Positions 8,807-16,186 of a stretch of DNA of 64,000 nt are shown piece after piece. Under the pieces are notes generated by a model. That model did no database searches. It saw nothing but the letters and a program-made list of their open reading frames with translations, and was not told the origin of the DNA. The translations under genes were made by a program, and so were the position numbers. Every line of letters begins with the position of its first letter. Within the stretch, counting starts at the first letter, position 1. The stretch comes from Legionellaceae bacterium (GTDB lineage Bacteria; Pseudomonadota; Gammaproteobacteria; Legionellales; Legionellaceae), in contig JAGOTG010000004.1 of assembly GCA_018061965.1 (NCBI GenBank), positions 1 to 64,000 of the forward strand, read 5' to 3'.

Positions 8807-9639
8807 AATGCATCCTCCCCTAAGTTGCCGTCATAGACAAAGGTTGCTGGGCCGCGCAAATAAAGGGGCCCAGTGCGTTTGGGCCAAGACACCTGTAAAT
8901 CGCCACCCGGGAGGCTCACCCTAATTTCATGGGTCATATTATGATAAAGCTGCCCAATAGCTGCTGCTGCCACGGCGCCGGAACCACAAGCAAGCGTTTC
9001 GCCACAGCCACGCTCATATACTCTGAGCTGTAGATGGTGAGGGTTCAGAATGTTTAGGAACCCAACGTTGGTCTGCTCAGGAAAACAGGGATGGGTACTC
9101 AATTGCGGTCCAATGGTTGCTATATCAGCATCAGTCCAATGATTGGCCAACAAGATGGCATGTGGATTGCCAACGTTGATGGCATGAAACGAGTATGTTT
9201 GTTCCTCAATAGTGAGCGAGTACAGGGTTTCTTGCTGAGTAGCTTGGATTGGGATGAGATGGGGTGCTAGATTCGGTGGCGCAAAATGAACCGTGACGGT
9301 GTCATCGTCATGCAGAGTCAAATACATTTTGGTTTTTAAGGTTTGAATACAGAGTTCTTGTTTAGAACTCAATCCGCGGGCTTGAACAAATCGTGCCAAG
9401 CAGCGTGCGCCATTCCCACATTGGCCCACTTCTTGGCCATCTGCATTGAAAATTCTATAAAAAAAATCCACTTCAGGGACAGTGCTTGTTTCTACAATCA
9501 AACATTGGTCAAACCCAATGCCCGTATGGCGATTACTCAAATGTGCAATCTGTTTGGGACTCAGGGTCAGGGGGTGCTGGGTGGCATCGACCACCATAAA
9601 ATCATTGCCTAAACCATGCATTTTGGTAAATGAGATCAT
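8794..9639 (-). CDS. dapF: Diaminopimelate epimerase
   Basis: The 281-residue enzyme interconverts LL- and meso-diaminopimelate for lysine and peptidoglycan synthesis. Both catalytic cysteines are visible: GQCGNGARC (first half) and ERGCGETLACGSGA (second half). The N-terminus MISFTKMHGLGNDF is the family start. The reading frame stays open for 59 codons further upstream, but that stretch is the lptM gene in another frame, so the start at 9639 is chosen. The start overlaps the lptM stop, an arrangement known from Enterobacteria (yifL-dapF). Confidence 0.96.
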   Translation of the reverse strand: MISFTKMHGLGNDFMVVDATQHPLTLSPKQIAHLSNRHTGIGFDQCLIVETSTVPEVDFFYRIFNADGQEVGQCGNGARCLARFVQARGLSSKQELCIQTLKTKMYLTLHDDDTVTVHFAPPNLAPHLIPIQATQQETLYSLTIEEQTYSFHAINVGNPHAILLANHWTDADIATIGPQLSTHPCFPEQTNVGFLNILNPHHLQLRVYERGCGETLACGSGAVAAAAIGQLYHNMTHEIRVSLPGGDLQVSWPKRTGPLYLRGPATFVYDGNLGEDALCES

Positions 9640-9770
9640 GATAAGTGACTTAATGAATGCAGTGTTTGTGTGTTGGGCAAATACAAGGGACCTCGTAGGC
9701 CACAGGCGCTGAGAAGCATGGCGATTAGGATGCAAGATAGAGTTAGCATGAATTTGATTCGCGCACGCAT
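9636..9770 (-). CDS. lptM: LPS-assembly-associated small lipoprotein LptM (YifL)
   Basis: A 44-residue protein: signal peptide MRARIKFMLTLSCILIAM, then lipobox LLSAC followed by GLRGPLYLP, the hallmark of YifL/LptM. In E. coli this lipoprotein binds the LptD-LptE translocon and helps LptD mature. An aggat ribosome site stands six bases before the ATG, and the stop codon overlaps the dapF start (ATGA-type). A predicted promoter lies just upstream. The gene is short enough to be missed by many callers; synteny with dapF supports it strongly. Confidence 0.9.
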   Translation of the reverse strand: MRARIKFMLTLSCILIAMLLSACGLRGPLYLPNTQTLHSLSHLS

Positions 9771-9801
9771 GAGATCCTAGGGGTAAGCACAAGATGGTAA
9801 C

Positions 9802-9830
9802 AGTATATGAAAGCATGCTGGGATAATCAA
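9802..9830 (-). promoter_or_regulatory. Predicted promoter of lptM-dapF-trkA-trkH
   Basis: Read on the minus strand: TTGATT (9830-9825), 17-bp spacer, TATACT (9807-9802), about 32 bases before the lptM ATG. It is the only good hexamer pair upstream of the operon. Confidence 0.6.
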
Positions 9831-9979
9831 TTGGTAACTATTCAGCACCTTTCAAGGAAACGCCTTTGGTGCATTATGGATGCCTATCACGCTTGACGTC
9901 TCTGACCACGCAAGGTTATCTCTTGCACAAGACGAAACATAGCTTTACTATAAAAAGAATCCCCCCAGGAGTCTTGAAT

Positions 9980-10213
9980 GTGAAAGAATCACATACTCGA
10001 AGTTTGATGAAAGCATTGAGTTGGCGTTTAAACGGCAGTCTCATCACCATGCTGGTTGTTTATATTGCTACAGGAAAAACACAGTTCGCTTTATATATAG
10101 GATCTATAGATTTTGGGTGCAAACTAGTATTTTTTTATTTACACGAAAGAATTTGGGGACTTGTTCCATTTGGGATATTAAAAGTAGGTGATAAGGAACC
10201 GCGTAGTTCTTAA
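9980..10213 (+). CDS. DUF2061 small membrane protein
   Basis: A 77-residue protein with the DUF2061 pattern: SHTRSLMKALSWRLNGSL at the start, one or two hydrophobic segments (about 18-50), and FFYLHERIWG near the end. Function is unknown; in other bacteria the domain stands alone or beside sulfate-assimilation genes. The GTG at 9980 is preferred because an aggag ribosome site lies eight bases upstream; the frame is open further back to 9866 without supporting signals. It ends 18 bases before the autotransporter and may share its transcript. Confidence 0.8.
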   Translation: MKESHTRSLMKALSWRLNGSLITMLVVYIATGKTQFALYIGSIDFGCKLVFFYLHERIWGLVPFGILKVGDKEPRSS

Positions 10214-10231
10214 GGACTAAAGAACGCATAT

Positions 10232-12898
10232 ATGGACATTCGAGACAATAAAAAAATTCGCCATACTAAAATGAAACATACCGCGCTCAAAGCAACTGCA
10301 TCTGCCATTCTTAGTCTTAATGCGGAAGTAGTTATGGCGGATCCGTGTTCTACTATAATATCGGATTTTAGCACTGCAATTTGTACTTTTACCGCACCAA
10401 ACTCCAGTGTTACTGTGGCAAACACTGGGACAGTGGGGGGGGTTCTTATGACAGCATATAATCCCTCGGTAAACTCTTTTATTTTGGTCGAGTCAGGAGG
10501 CACGATCAATAATTCGGGTACGTCTGGTGCGGGTGCTAATGGTATAGCTATGCAAAATTCTTCACTGACAAATGGGCTTGCTAATAGTGGGATTATAAAT
10601 GCTATAGGTACCGGCTTACTTATCGGCAACGGTACTGCTATCCAAGGCGGTTTATCGAACAATGGGACAATTAGAAGTAGTAGTGGCAACTTCAGTGGCA
10701 TATCAATCTTATCTCATTCAGCCATTACCGGTGACATTACTAATCAAGGCTCGATTACGGCGGTTGGCGGTAATGCTTTGCTCCTAAGTCTCAGTGAAAT
10801 CAACGGAGACATCTCTAATAGTGGAATAATTGAAAGTACCTCTGGTGGCGGTATTGCTAGCGTGAATGAAGGAAATATACTAGGTACTATCTCCAATACT
10901 GGGACTATTCATGGTGCACAAGGTATATTACTCCGCAGTAATAGCCAGGTGAGTGGCAGCATTTCGAATAGTGGCATCATTAACGGTGATGATACCAGTA
11001 TATATTTAAGTTCTTCAACGCTCTCTGGAGGCCTATCCAATAGTGGAACAATCAGTGGCGGCGTCTATGGTATATTGTCTACCACCCAGGTAACCATCAA
11101 CGGAGCCATATCCAATAGTGGAACAATCAGCGGTGGTGACTATGGTATATCGTCTACCAGCAACTCAACCATCGCTGGGGGCATATCCAATAGTGGAATC
11201 ATCCAGGGCGGCACGGCTGCAATTAATATTGCTAATGCTAGTGACGTGGGTAATATTGATATTCTGGGTAAAACCGCGCGGATTATAGGAGCAGTACAGG
11301 CTAGCAATACAGATCTGACTATTACTAATGGAGCGGAATTTACCAGTGAGGGCGATTACGCCGTTAACAATTTTAATATCAATCAGAATGCCGTATTTAA
11401 TATGGCGAATAACATTATTGCCAGCAGTAGTGTTAACAACTCAGGTACGTTAGCGGTCGCAGATAGCTTACGAATCATCACAGGTGCTTATACGCAAAAC
11501 ACGGGAGCCCTGTTTCAAACTAATGTTTCCAGTACAACCAATTACGGTCAGTTAGCTGTGACTGGTGTGGCCGATTTATCGCAAAGCGGTGATATTTATG
11601 CTCAAATTGAGCCAAACTCTTCACTTCATTTAGGCGATGTCTTATTCAATGTGATCAATAGTGGTAGCACCTTGCCCCTACCAACGAATGGATTTAATGT
11701 TAGTACCAATAGTTTTATTTGGGGTTTTACTGCCGCACTTAATAATGCCGGTACGGGAGTTGATCTTACTACCGCGATTAATCCAGAAGCTTCAGCGGTA
11801 TGCCAAGGCGCTTATTGTCAAGGTGCTGCGAACGCAATCATGGGACAAGTAGCAGCGGGAAATTCGGTATTTGGTTCTTACAGCACATTATCGTCAGCCA
11901 GCGCATTGCAAACCGCTGCAAGCCAAGCAACGTCAGAATTAACCAATGAAAACGTTCAAATGATTCAATTGATAACCCGAGCTGTTGTCGACATCGTGCC
12001 TATGTGGAGTAGCTTACGCGGTAAATCAGCGGGAGATGCGATGTTTTATCAACCGGGTAAGGTATGGCTCAAGCCTTACGGCGCATCCATGACACAAAAT
12101 GAACGGAATACAGTGAATGGATTTAATGCTACAGCATATGGCGCTGTGATTGGAAAGGACGTAGAACTAAACAATGATGGGTTGTTTGGGGGGGCGTTTG
12201 CAGCTGGTGGAGATAATATGCATGGCAAGTCGGTACTCAGTGGCCAATCAATTAATAGTAATGCCTACCAAGGCATGTTGTATGGCGCTAAAAAACTTCC
12301 CAATCAGGTCTATTTTGCCGGACAAGGTCTGGTGGGATACGAAAACAATAATACCAACCGCTCCATTCCTTTGTATACGAGTACTGCAACAGGCGCATAC
12401 CATAGCTGGTTTACTAATATCCGTGCGGAGACGGGATGGAGTACCACCGCATTTAGCCCAAATTTGGTATTGACCCCGGAGATTGATGCCAGTTACGTAT
12501 TTATCAATCAAGGTAGTTATCAGGAGTCTGGATCTCCTATGGCTTTATCTATTGCCAATAATAACAACTCTTCTCTTGTTCTTGGTGCTTATGCTAATGC
12601 CGCTTATCATCTGACAACCCTAAAAAATCAACATGATGATATCGCTTTAACTGGGTATGCAGGTATTGCTGGTGATGTGATGAATAGTCAACCGCAAATT
12701 ATGTCTACTTTTGTGGCCAGTGGCACCAGTTTTTCAACTTTTGGCGTGCAATTTAATGAAGTAGTATTTCGAGGTGGTGCGGGTTTATCGATCACAGGTC
12801 CAACTAAACCGTTCACTATTGAACTAAACTATGACGTACAAGCAGGGAACAATGCATACAGTGGTATTGGCGCTGCAACCATCAAATATAAACTGTAA
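10232..12898 (+). CDS. Autotransporter (type V secretion) with repetitive beta-helix passenger
   Basis: An 888-residue outer-membrane protein. The N-terminus has a signal-like segment (about 18-35). The passenger (about 60-400) consists of degenerate repeats of roughly 22-33 residues built around ISNSGTI...GI, the Asn/Gly/Ser-rich pattern of a right-handed beta-helix. A linker rich in Ala/Gln (about 515-590) leads to a C-terminal autotransporter barrel (about 605-888) with alternating aromatic/hydrophobic strands. The last residues are KYKL, so the usual terminal Phe is replaced by Leu. The ribosome site aagga is 14 bases from the first ATG, so the ATG at 10271 is a possible alternative. Likely surface adhesin; the ligand cannot be told. 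Confidence 0.85.
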   Translation: MDIRDNKKIRHTKMKHTALKATASAILSLNAEVVMADPCSTIISDFSTAICTFTAPNSSVTVANTGTVGGVLMTAYNPSVNSFILVESGGTINNSGTSGAGANGIAMQNSSLTNGLANSGIINAIGTGLLIGNGTAIQGGLSNNGTIRSSSGNFSGISILSHSAITGDITNQGSITAVGGNALLLSLSEINGDISNSGIIESTSGGGIASVNEGNILGTISNTGTIHGAQGILLRSNSQVSGSISNSGIINGDDTSIYLSSSTLSGGLSNSGTISGGVYGILSTTQVTINGAISNSGTISGGDYGISSTSNSTIAGGISNSGIIQGGTAAINIANASDVGNIDILGKTARIIGAVQASNTDLTITNGAEFTSEGDYAVNNFNINQNAVFNMANNIIASSSVNNSGTLAVADSLRIITGAYTQNTGALFQTNVSSTTNYGQLAVTGVADLSQSGDIYAQIEPNSSLHLGDVLFNVINSGSTLPLPTNGFNVSTNSFIWGFTAALNNAGTGVDLTTAINPEASAVCQGAYCQGAANAIMGQVAAGNSVFGSYSTLSSASALQTAASQATSELTNENVQMIQLITRAVVDIVPMWSSLRGKSAGDAMFYQPGKVWLKPYGASMTQNERNTVNGFNATAYGAVIGKDVELNNDGLFGGAFAAGGDNMHGKSVLSGQSINSNAYQGMLYGAKKLPNQVYFAGQGLVGYENNNTNRSIPLYTSTATGAYHSWFTNIRAETGWSTTAFSPNLVLTPEIDASYVFINQGSYQESGSPMALSIANNNNSSLVLGAYANAAYHLTTLKNQHDDIALTGYAGIAGDVMNSQPQIMSTFVASGTSFSTFGVQFNEVVFRGGAGLSITGPTKPFTIELNYDVQAGNNAYSGIGAATIKYKL

Positions 12899-13715
12899 GA
12901 GATTATTAATCATACTTAGCTGTTTGTATTTATCGGGATGCATATCATCAACTATACCTTCCCCAGAGTCACGCTCAGTGCACGCCGCTCAGCTTGCGAA
13001 AAAGGTTGGTTGGAAAGAGCATGCTATTCATACCAGTGCGTTTACATTGAAGGCCTATGGTTCAGCAGCACCCAAAAAAACTAAAACTTTAACCGTCTAT
13101 ATAGAAGGTGATGGCTTGGCCTGGTTGTCTAAAAACAGGCCATCCAATAATCCAAGTCCCCATGTTTCTAGTGGGTTGAAAATGGCCATTCACGATAAAA
13201 AAGACTATCCGGTCGCTTATTTAGCTCGACCTTGTCAGTTTGTATTTCAAGAAGAGTGGAGAAATTGTCGGCAAGAATATTGGACTAATTTGCGTTTTTC
13301 ACCCGAAGTAATCCAGTCTATGAACCAAGCAGTGACGTATTTAAAAAAATATTATCATGCTAAACAACTCGTATTGGTAGGTTATTCAGGTGGGGGTACT
13401 ATCGCGACATTAGTTGCTGCTAGACGTACCGATGTGGTTCAGTTGGTTACCGTTGCGGCAATATTGGATACAGATTATTGGGTGAAACAGGACGGTTTAA
13501 CCCCGCTATATGGATCTTTAAACCCTGCTGATGAATGGAAAAATCTAATATCTATTCCACAAACTCATTGGGTAGGGGGCCAAGATAGGGTGGTTCCTAA
13601 AGAGGTTGCCTTTGCATTTGCTCAGCATTTTCCTACAGAAAAAAAACCAAACATTAAGGTGATGCCGAATTTTGACCATGTCTGTTGTTGGGTAACAGAT
13701 TGGATGCCCTCTTGA
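12852..13715 (+). CDS. Lipoprotein alpha/beta hydrolase
   Basis: A 287-residue protein with a lipoprotein signal (RLLIILSCLYLSGC) and an alpha/beta-hydrolase fold. The nucleophile elbow GYSGGG, a likely Asp in GGQDRVV and a C-terminal His in FDHVCCW are visible. Substrate unknown; an esterase or lipase role facing the periplasm is inferred. The best start is the ATG at 12852, which has aggga five bases upstream but lies 47 bases inside the autotransporter gene. A start nearer the hydrophobic segment is possible but no ATG/GTG with a ribosome site is seen there. Overlap suggests coupled expression with the autotransporter. Confidence 0.72.
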   Translation: MHTVVLALQPSNINCKRLLIILSCLYLSGCISSTIPSPESRSVHAAQLAKKVGWKEHAIHTSAFTLKAYGSAAPKKTKTLTVYIEGDGLAWLSKNRPSNNPSPHVSSGLKMAIHDKKDYPVAYLARPCQFVFQEEWRNCRQEYWTNLRFSPEVIQSMNQAVTYLKKYYHAKQLVLVGYSGGGTIATLVAARRTDVVQLVTVAAILDTDYWVKQDGLTPLYGSLNPADEWKNLISIPQTHWVGGQDRVVPKEVAFAFAQHFPTEKKPNIKVMPNFDHVCCWVTDWMPS

Positions 13716-13761
13716 TAGGACTGACGCACAACCCTGAGGTATGAGTGTTAAAAACCATTGG

Positions 13762-14063
13762 CATGTCTGGGTTTTAAACGACAATGTCACCGTTTTAAAT
13801 TCTTTTTAAACGAGCCGTTGCTTGAAAACTGTGTTTCGGGGTCCTGTCATATTAGTTACTATTTTCCGTGCTCGCAAGCTGTGCGCGCAAAATAGCAACC
13901 AACATGCCACCCCTCAATGGAGATCGATCTGGATTGAGGGGTGGCGCTACGGAGGGCTCCTAGCGCGCAGCTTGCGAGCACGCTACAGGACCCCGAAACA
14001 CTGACAACGCTACGGTTAAAAAGAAATTGAAACGGTGACATTGTCGTTTAAGTCTCAGACATG
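13762..14063. mobile_element. MITE-like element, repeat family A (full copy, about 302 bp)
   Basis: Terminal inverted repeats of about 34 bp (13762-13795 and 14030-14063) include a perfect 20-bp block, aaacgacaatgtcaccgttt. Inside is a second long inverted repeat: cgtgctcgcaagct (13869-13882) against agcttgcgagcacg, and ccacccctcaat against attgaggggtgg. No open frame of note exists. A shorter relative lies at 42608-42798 and a fragment near 5851-5935. The right terminal repeat contains the stop codon and last few codons of the neighbouring sulfotransferase gene. Confidence 0.75.
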
Positions 14064-16186
14064 TGGCTGGTTTTAAAATGAAGGGAGCACTCAGTCCTCA
14101 GCCCTGCTTGCGTGTTCAAAATCTGAATCAGCGGCGTAAGCTCTTGTTCATAGCGCCGCCAACGCTCAATGGATGAGGTATAAATAGGTTGCCGTACCTG
14201 TGCAAAACTAGCCGTACGCACTTGGCGTTTCGATTGATAAAAAGCAAGACAAGCGGGATCCCAAGGTAAATTACAAAAATCAATTAAGCGTTGTGCTTCA
14301 GGTTCCAAATTATTAACCATGACTTCATACTCTACATCCAACCAAGCACCGGCTGGAAGGATAGCGCGCCAATGATGCATGATAAGCTCATAACATTGAT
14401 AATATTGGCCCAGCTCTGCTAAATCATAAGAATACGGCTGTCCCTGAGCAAAAAGTTGCGTATAACAGGACCAACAGGTATCCATTGGATTCCTTTTCAC
14501 ATGAATAATTTTAGCATTCGGGAATAATGCATGAATCAGTCCGATAGCAATATAATTGTGTGGCATTTTGTCAGTAATCCGGAGCGCATCAGGAGAAAAA
14601 TGTTGTACATACGATACGTATTGATCGGTGATAGCGTGGCATATTTCAGGTGAAAAATGCAGTATATTTTCTGGATAATACACAGTCGATTGCTGGTTTT
14701 TAATGGGCCATTGAATCAAATTATTCAATTGTTTTAACTCTCCAGCACCATAGATTTGCGCGTGACTAGATAAAATTTGTTCGACAAGCGTGCTACCCGA
14801 GCGTGGCATACCGACAATAAAAACGGGTAATGTAGAGGGATTGGCGAATGCTTGTAAGGATTCAATGGTTTGTGGGGTAAAACAATGCATGAGTTGATGG
14901 GTAAACTGGAGCTGCTTTGCGGTATTGTAAGTAATGTACTGACGTTTTAAACGACAGCCTTGGTTAAAATACTCAAATGCTTTCGCGGATTCACCCATAT
15001 CGTCATAACATTTTCCTAAAGCAAAATAGAGATAGGGTAATTTATTGGGTGATACTGCTTGGATATCGTGAGTGATCGATAATAAATCTTGTAGACTGGC
15101 ATTATCTGCCTTCACCTTGCGTAATTGAACTAAGCCATAATGTGCAAGGATACGCATGTCCATGATGGGCTCTGGAGTCACTTTTAAAAACTGTTCTTCT
15201 GCTTTGGATATGTCGCCCATTTCCATCAACACATTGCCTTTGCTAAGGTATAAACTAGACATGGTGGCATCCATCGACAGTGCTTGCTCTAAATAGAATA
15301 ACGCTTGTGCTTGCTGACCTTGCACTTGATAAATGTCTGCCAAAACTTGATAAAACTCAATCTTCTGTGGATCAATCAGTATTGCCTTACGAATACAAGA
15401 TTCGGCATCGGTAAAATGATGCCGATATAAATACAATTTTGCGAAACCATAATAGGCTTCTGCGCAATCAGGGTTTGATTGCGCTGCTTTCTCAAAATGC
15501 AGCAAAGCATTATCGCATTGTTCTAAATCCAGTAATGTGAGTCCTAGATTACAGTGTGCATCAGCAAAATTGGGTGCTAAGAGAATCGCATGGTTCAAAT
15601 AATCCAATGCCTGTTTATATTTCTGTTGGAATAAAAACAGCGCACCCAAATTATTCCAGGGTTCAATGAAGTCAGGGGTGGCGGCTATAGCCGCTTGATA
15701 AAATTCAATTGCTTGCTGTGTTTTTTCATAGGCCTTATATAGGCTGCCCATATTGTTAAGTGAGTTGCTTAATTGTGGATTGATCGCAAGTGCCTGTTTG
15801 TGGCATTTTTCTGCCTGCTCATACTGTTTGGCATCATAATAAGCTATGCCTAAATTAGACAAAGAGTTTGCAGAATTAGGATCTAGCGCAACGGCATGCT
15901 GTCCGCACTGAATACTTAAATCAGTTGCTTTTAATTTGCGATGCATTTCTCCTAGATTGCTATGAAATAAGGCAACATGGGGATTATGTTGAATGGCTTG
16001 TTCGATTAAGATCACAGCCAAACTAATTTTTCCGACTTGATAGGCGATAACTCCTAACAAATGCAGGGCATGCGCATGTGCTGGATGAATGGCTAGTATA
16101 CGATTTAAAATGGTTTCAGCATGTTCTAATTTACCTTCCATCTGCAATTGCGTTGCTCTATGCATCGCCTCATCGACTGACATCAT
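14048..16186 (-). CDS. TPR protein with C-terminal sulfotransferase domain
   Basis: The 712-residue protein has about ten tetratricopeptide repeats (residues 1-410; units such as ALAINPQLSNSLNNMGSLYK) followed by a sulfotransferase domain (about 450-690). The PAPS-binding 5' loop FIVGMPRSGSTLVEQIL and the 3' phosphate motif HVKRNPMDTCWSC are both intact. The reaction should be transfer of sulfate from PAPS to a protein or glycan acceptor, with the repeats acting as a binding platform. The start overlaps the end of the upstream gene by four bases. The gene's 3' end lies inside a MITE terminal repeat, so the last codons were probably supplied by the element. Confidence 0.85.
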   Translation of the reverse strand: MMSVDEAMHRATQLQMEGKLEHAETILNRILAIHPAHAHALHLLGVIAYQVGKISLAVILIEQAIQHNPHVALFHSNLGEMHRKLKATDLSIQCGQHAVALDPNSANSLSNLGIAYYDAKQYEQAEKCHKQALAINPQLSNSLNNMGSLYKAYEKTQQAIEFYQAAIAATPDFIEPWNNLGALFLFQQKYKQALDYLNHAILLAPNFADAHCNLGLTLLDLEQCDNALLHFEKAAQSNPDCAEAYYGFAKLYLYRHHFTDAESCIRKAILIDPQKIEFYQVLADIYQVQGQQAQALFYLEQALSMDATMSSLYLSKGNVLMEMGDISKAEEQFLKVTPEPIMDMRILAHYGLVQLRKVKADNASLQDLLSITHDIQAVSPNKLPYLYFALGKCYDDMGESAKAFEYFNQGCRLKRQYITYNTAKQLQFTHQLMHCFTPQTIESLQAFANPSTLPVFIVGMPRSGSTLVEQILSSHAQIYGAGELKQLNNLIQWPIKNQQSTVYYPENILHFSPEICHAITDQYVSYVQHFSPDALRITDKMPHNYIAIGLIHALFPNAKIIHVKRNPMDTCWSCYTQLFAQGQPYSYDLAELGQYYQCYELIMHHWRAILPAGAWLDVEYEVMVNNLEPEAQRLIDFCNLPWDPACLAFYQSKRQVRTASFAQVRQPIYTSSIERWRRYEQELTPLIQILNTQAGLRTECSLHFKTSHMSET

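Noticed and set aside
9640..9816. A 59-residue N-terminal extension of DapF
   Set aside because: The family start MISFTKMHGLGNDF is at 9639, and the upstream DNA encodes LptM in another frame with its own ribosome site.
10210..10701. A 163-residue hydrophobic frame antisense to the autotransporter start
   Set aside because: Arises from the repetitive Ser/Gly/Asn codons of the sense gene; no ribosome site or family pattern.
13822..14041. Two 60-residue frames on opposite strands
   Set aside because: Both are readings of the palindromic MITE and mirror each other; no ribosome sites.
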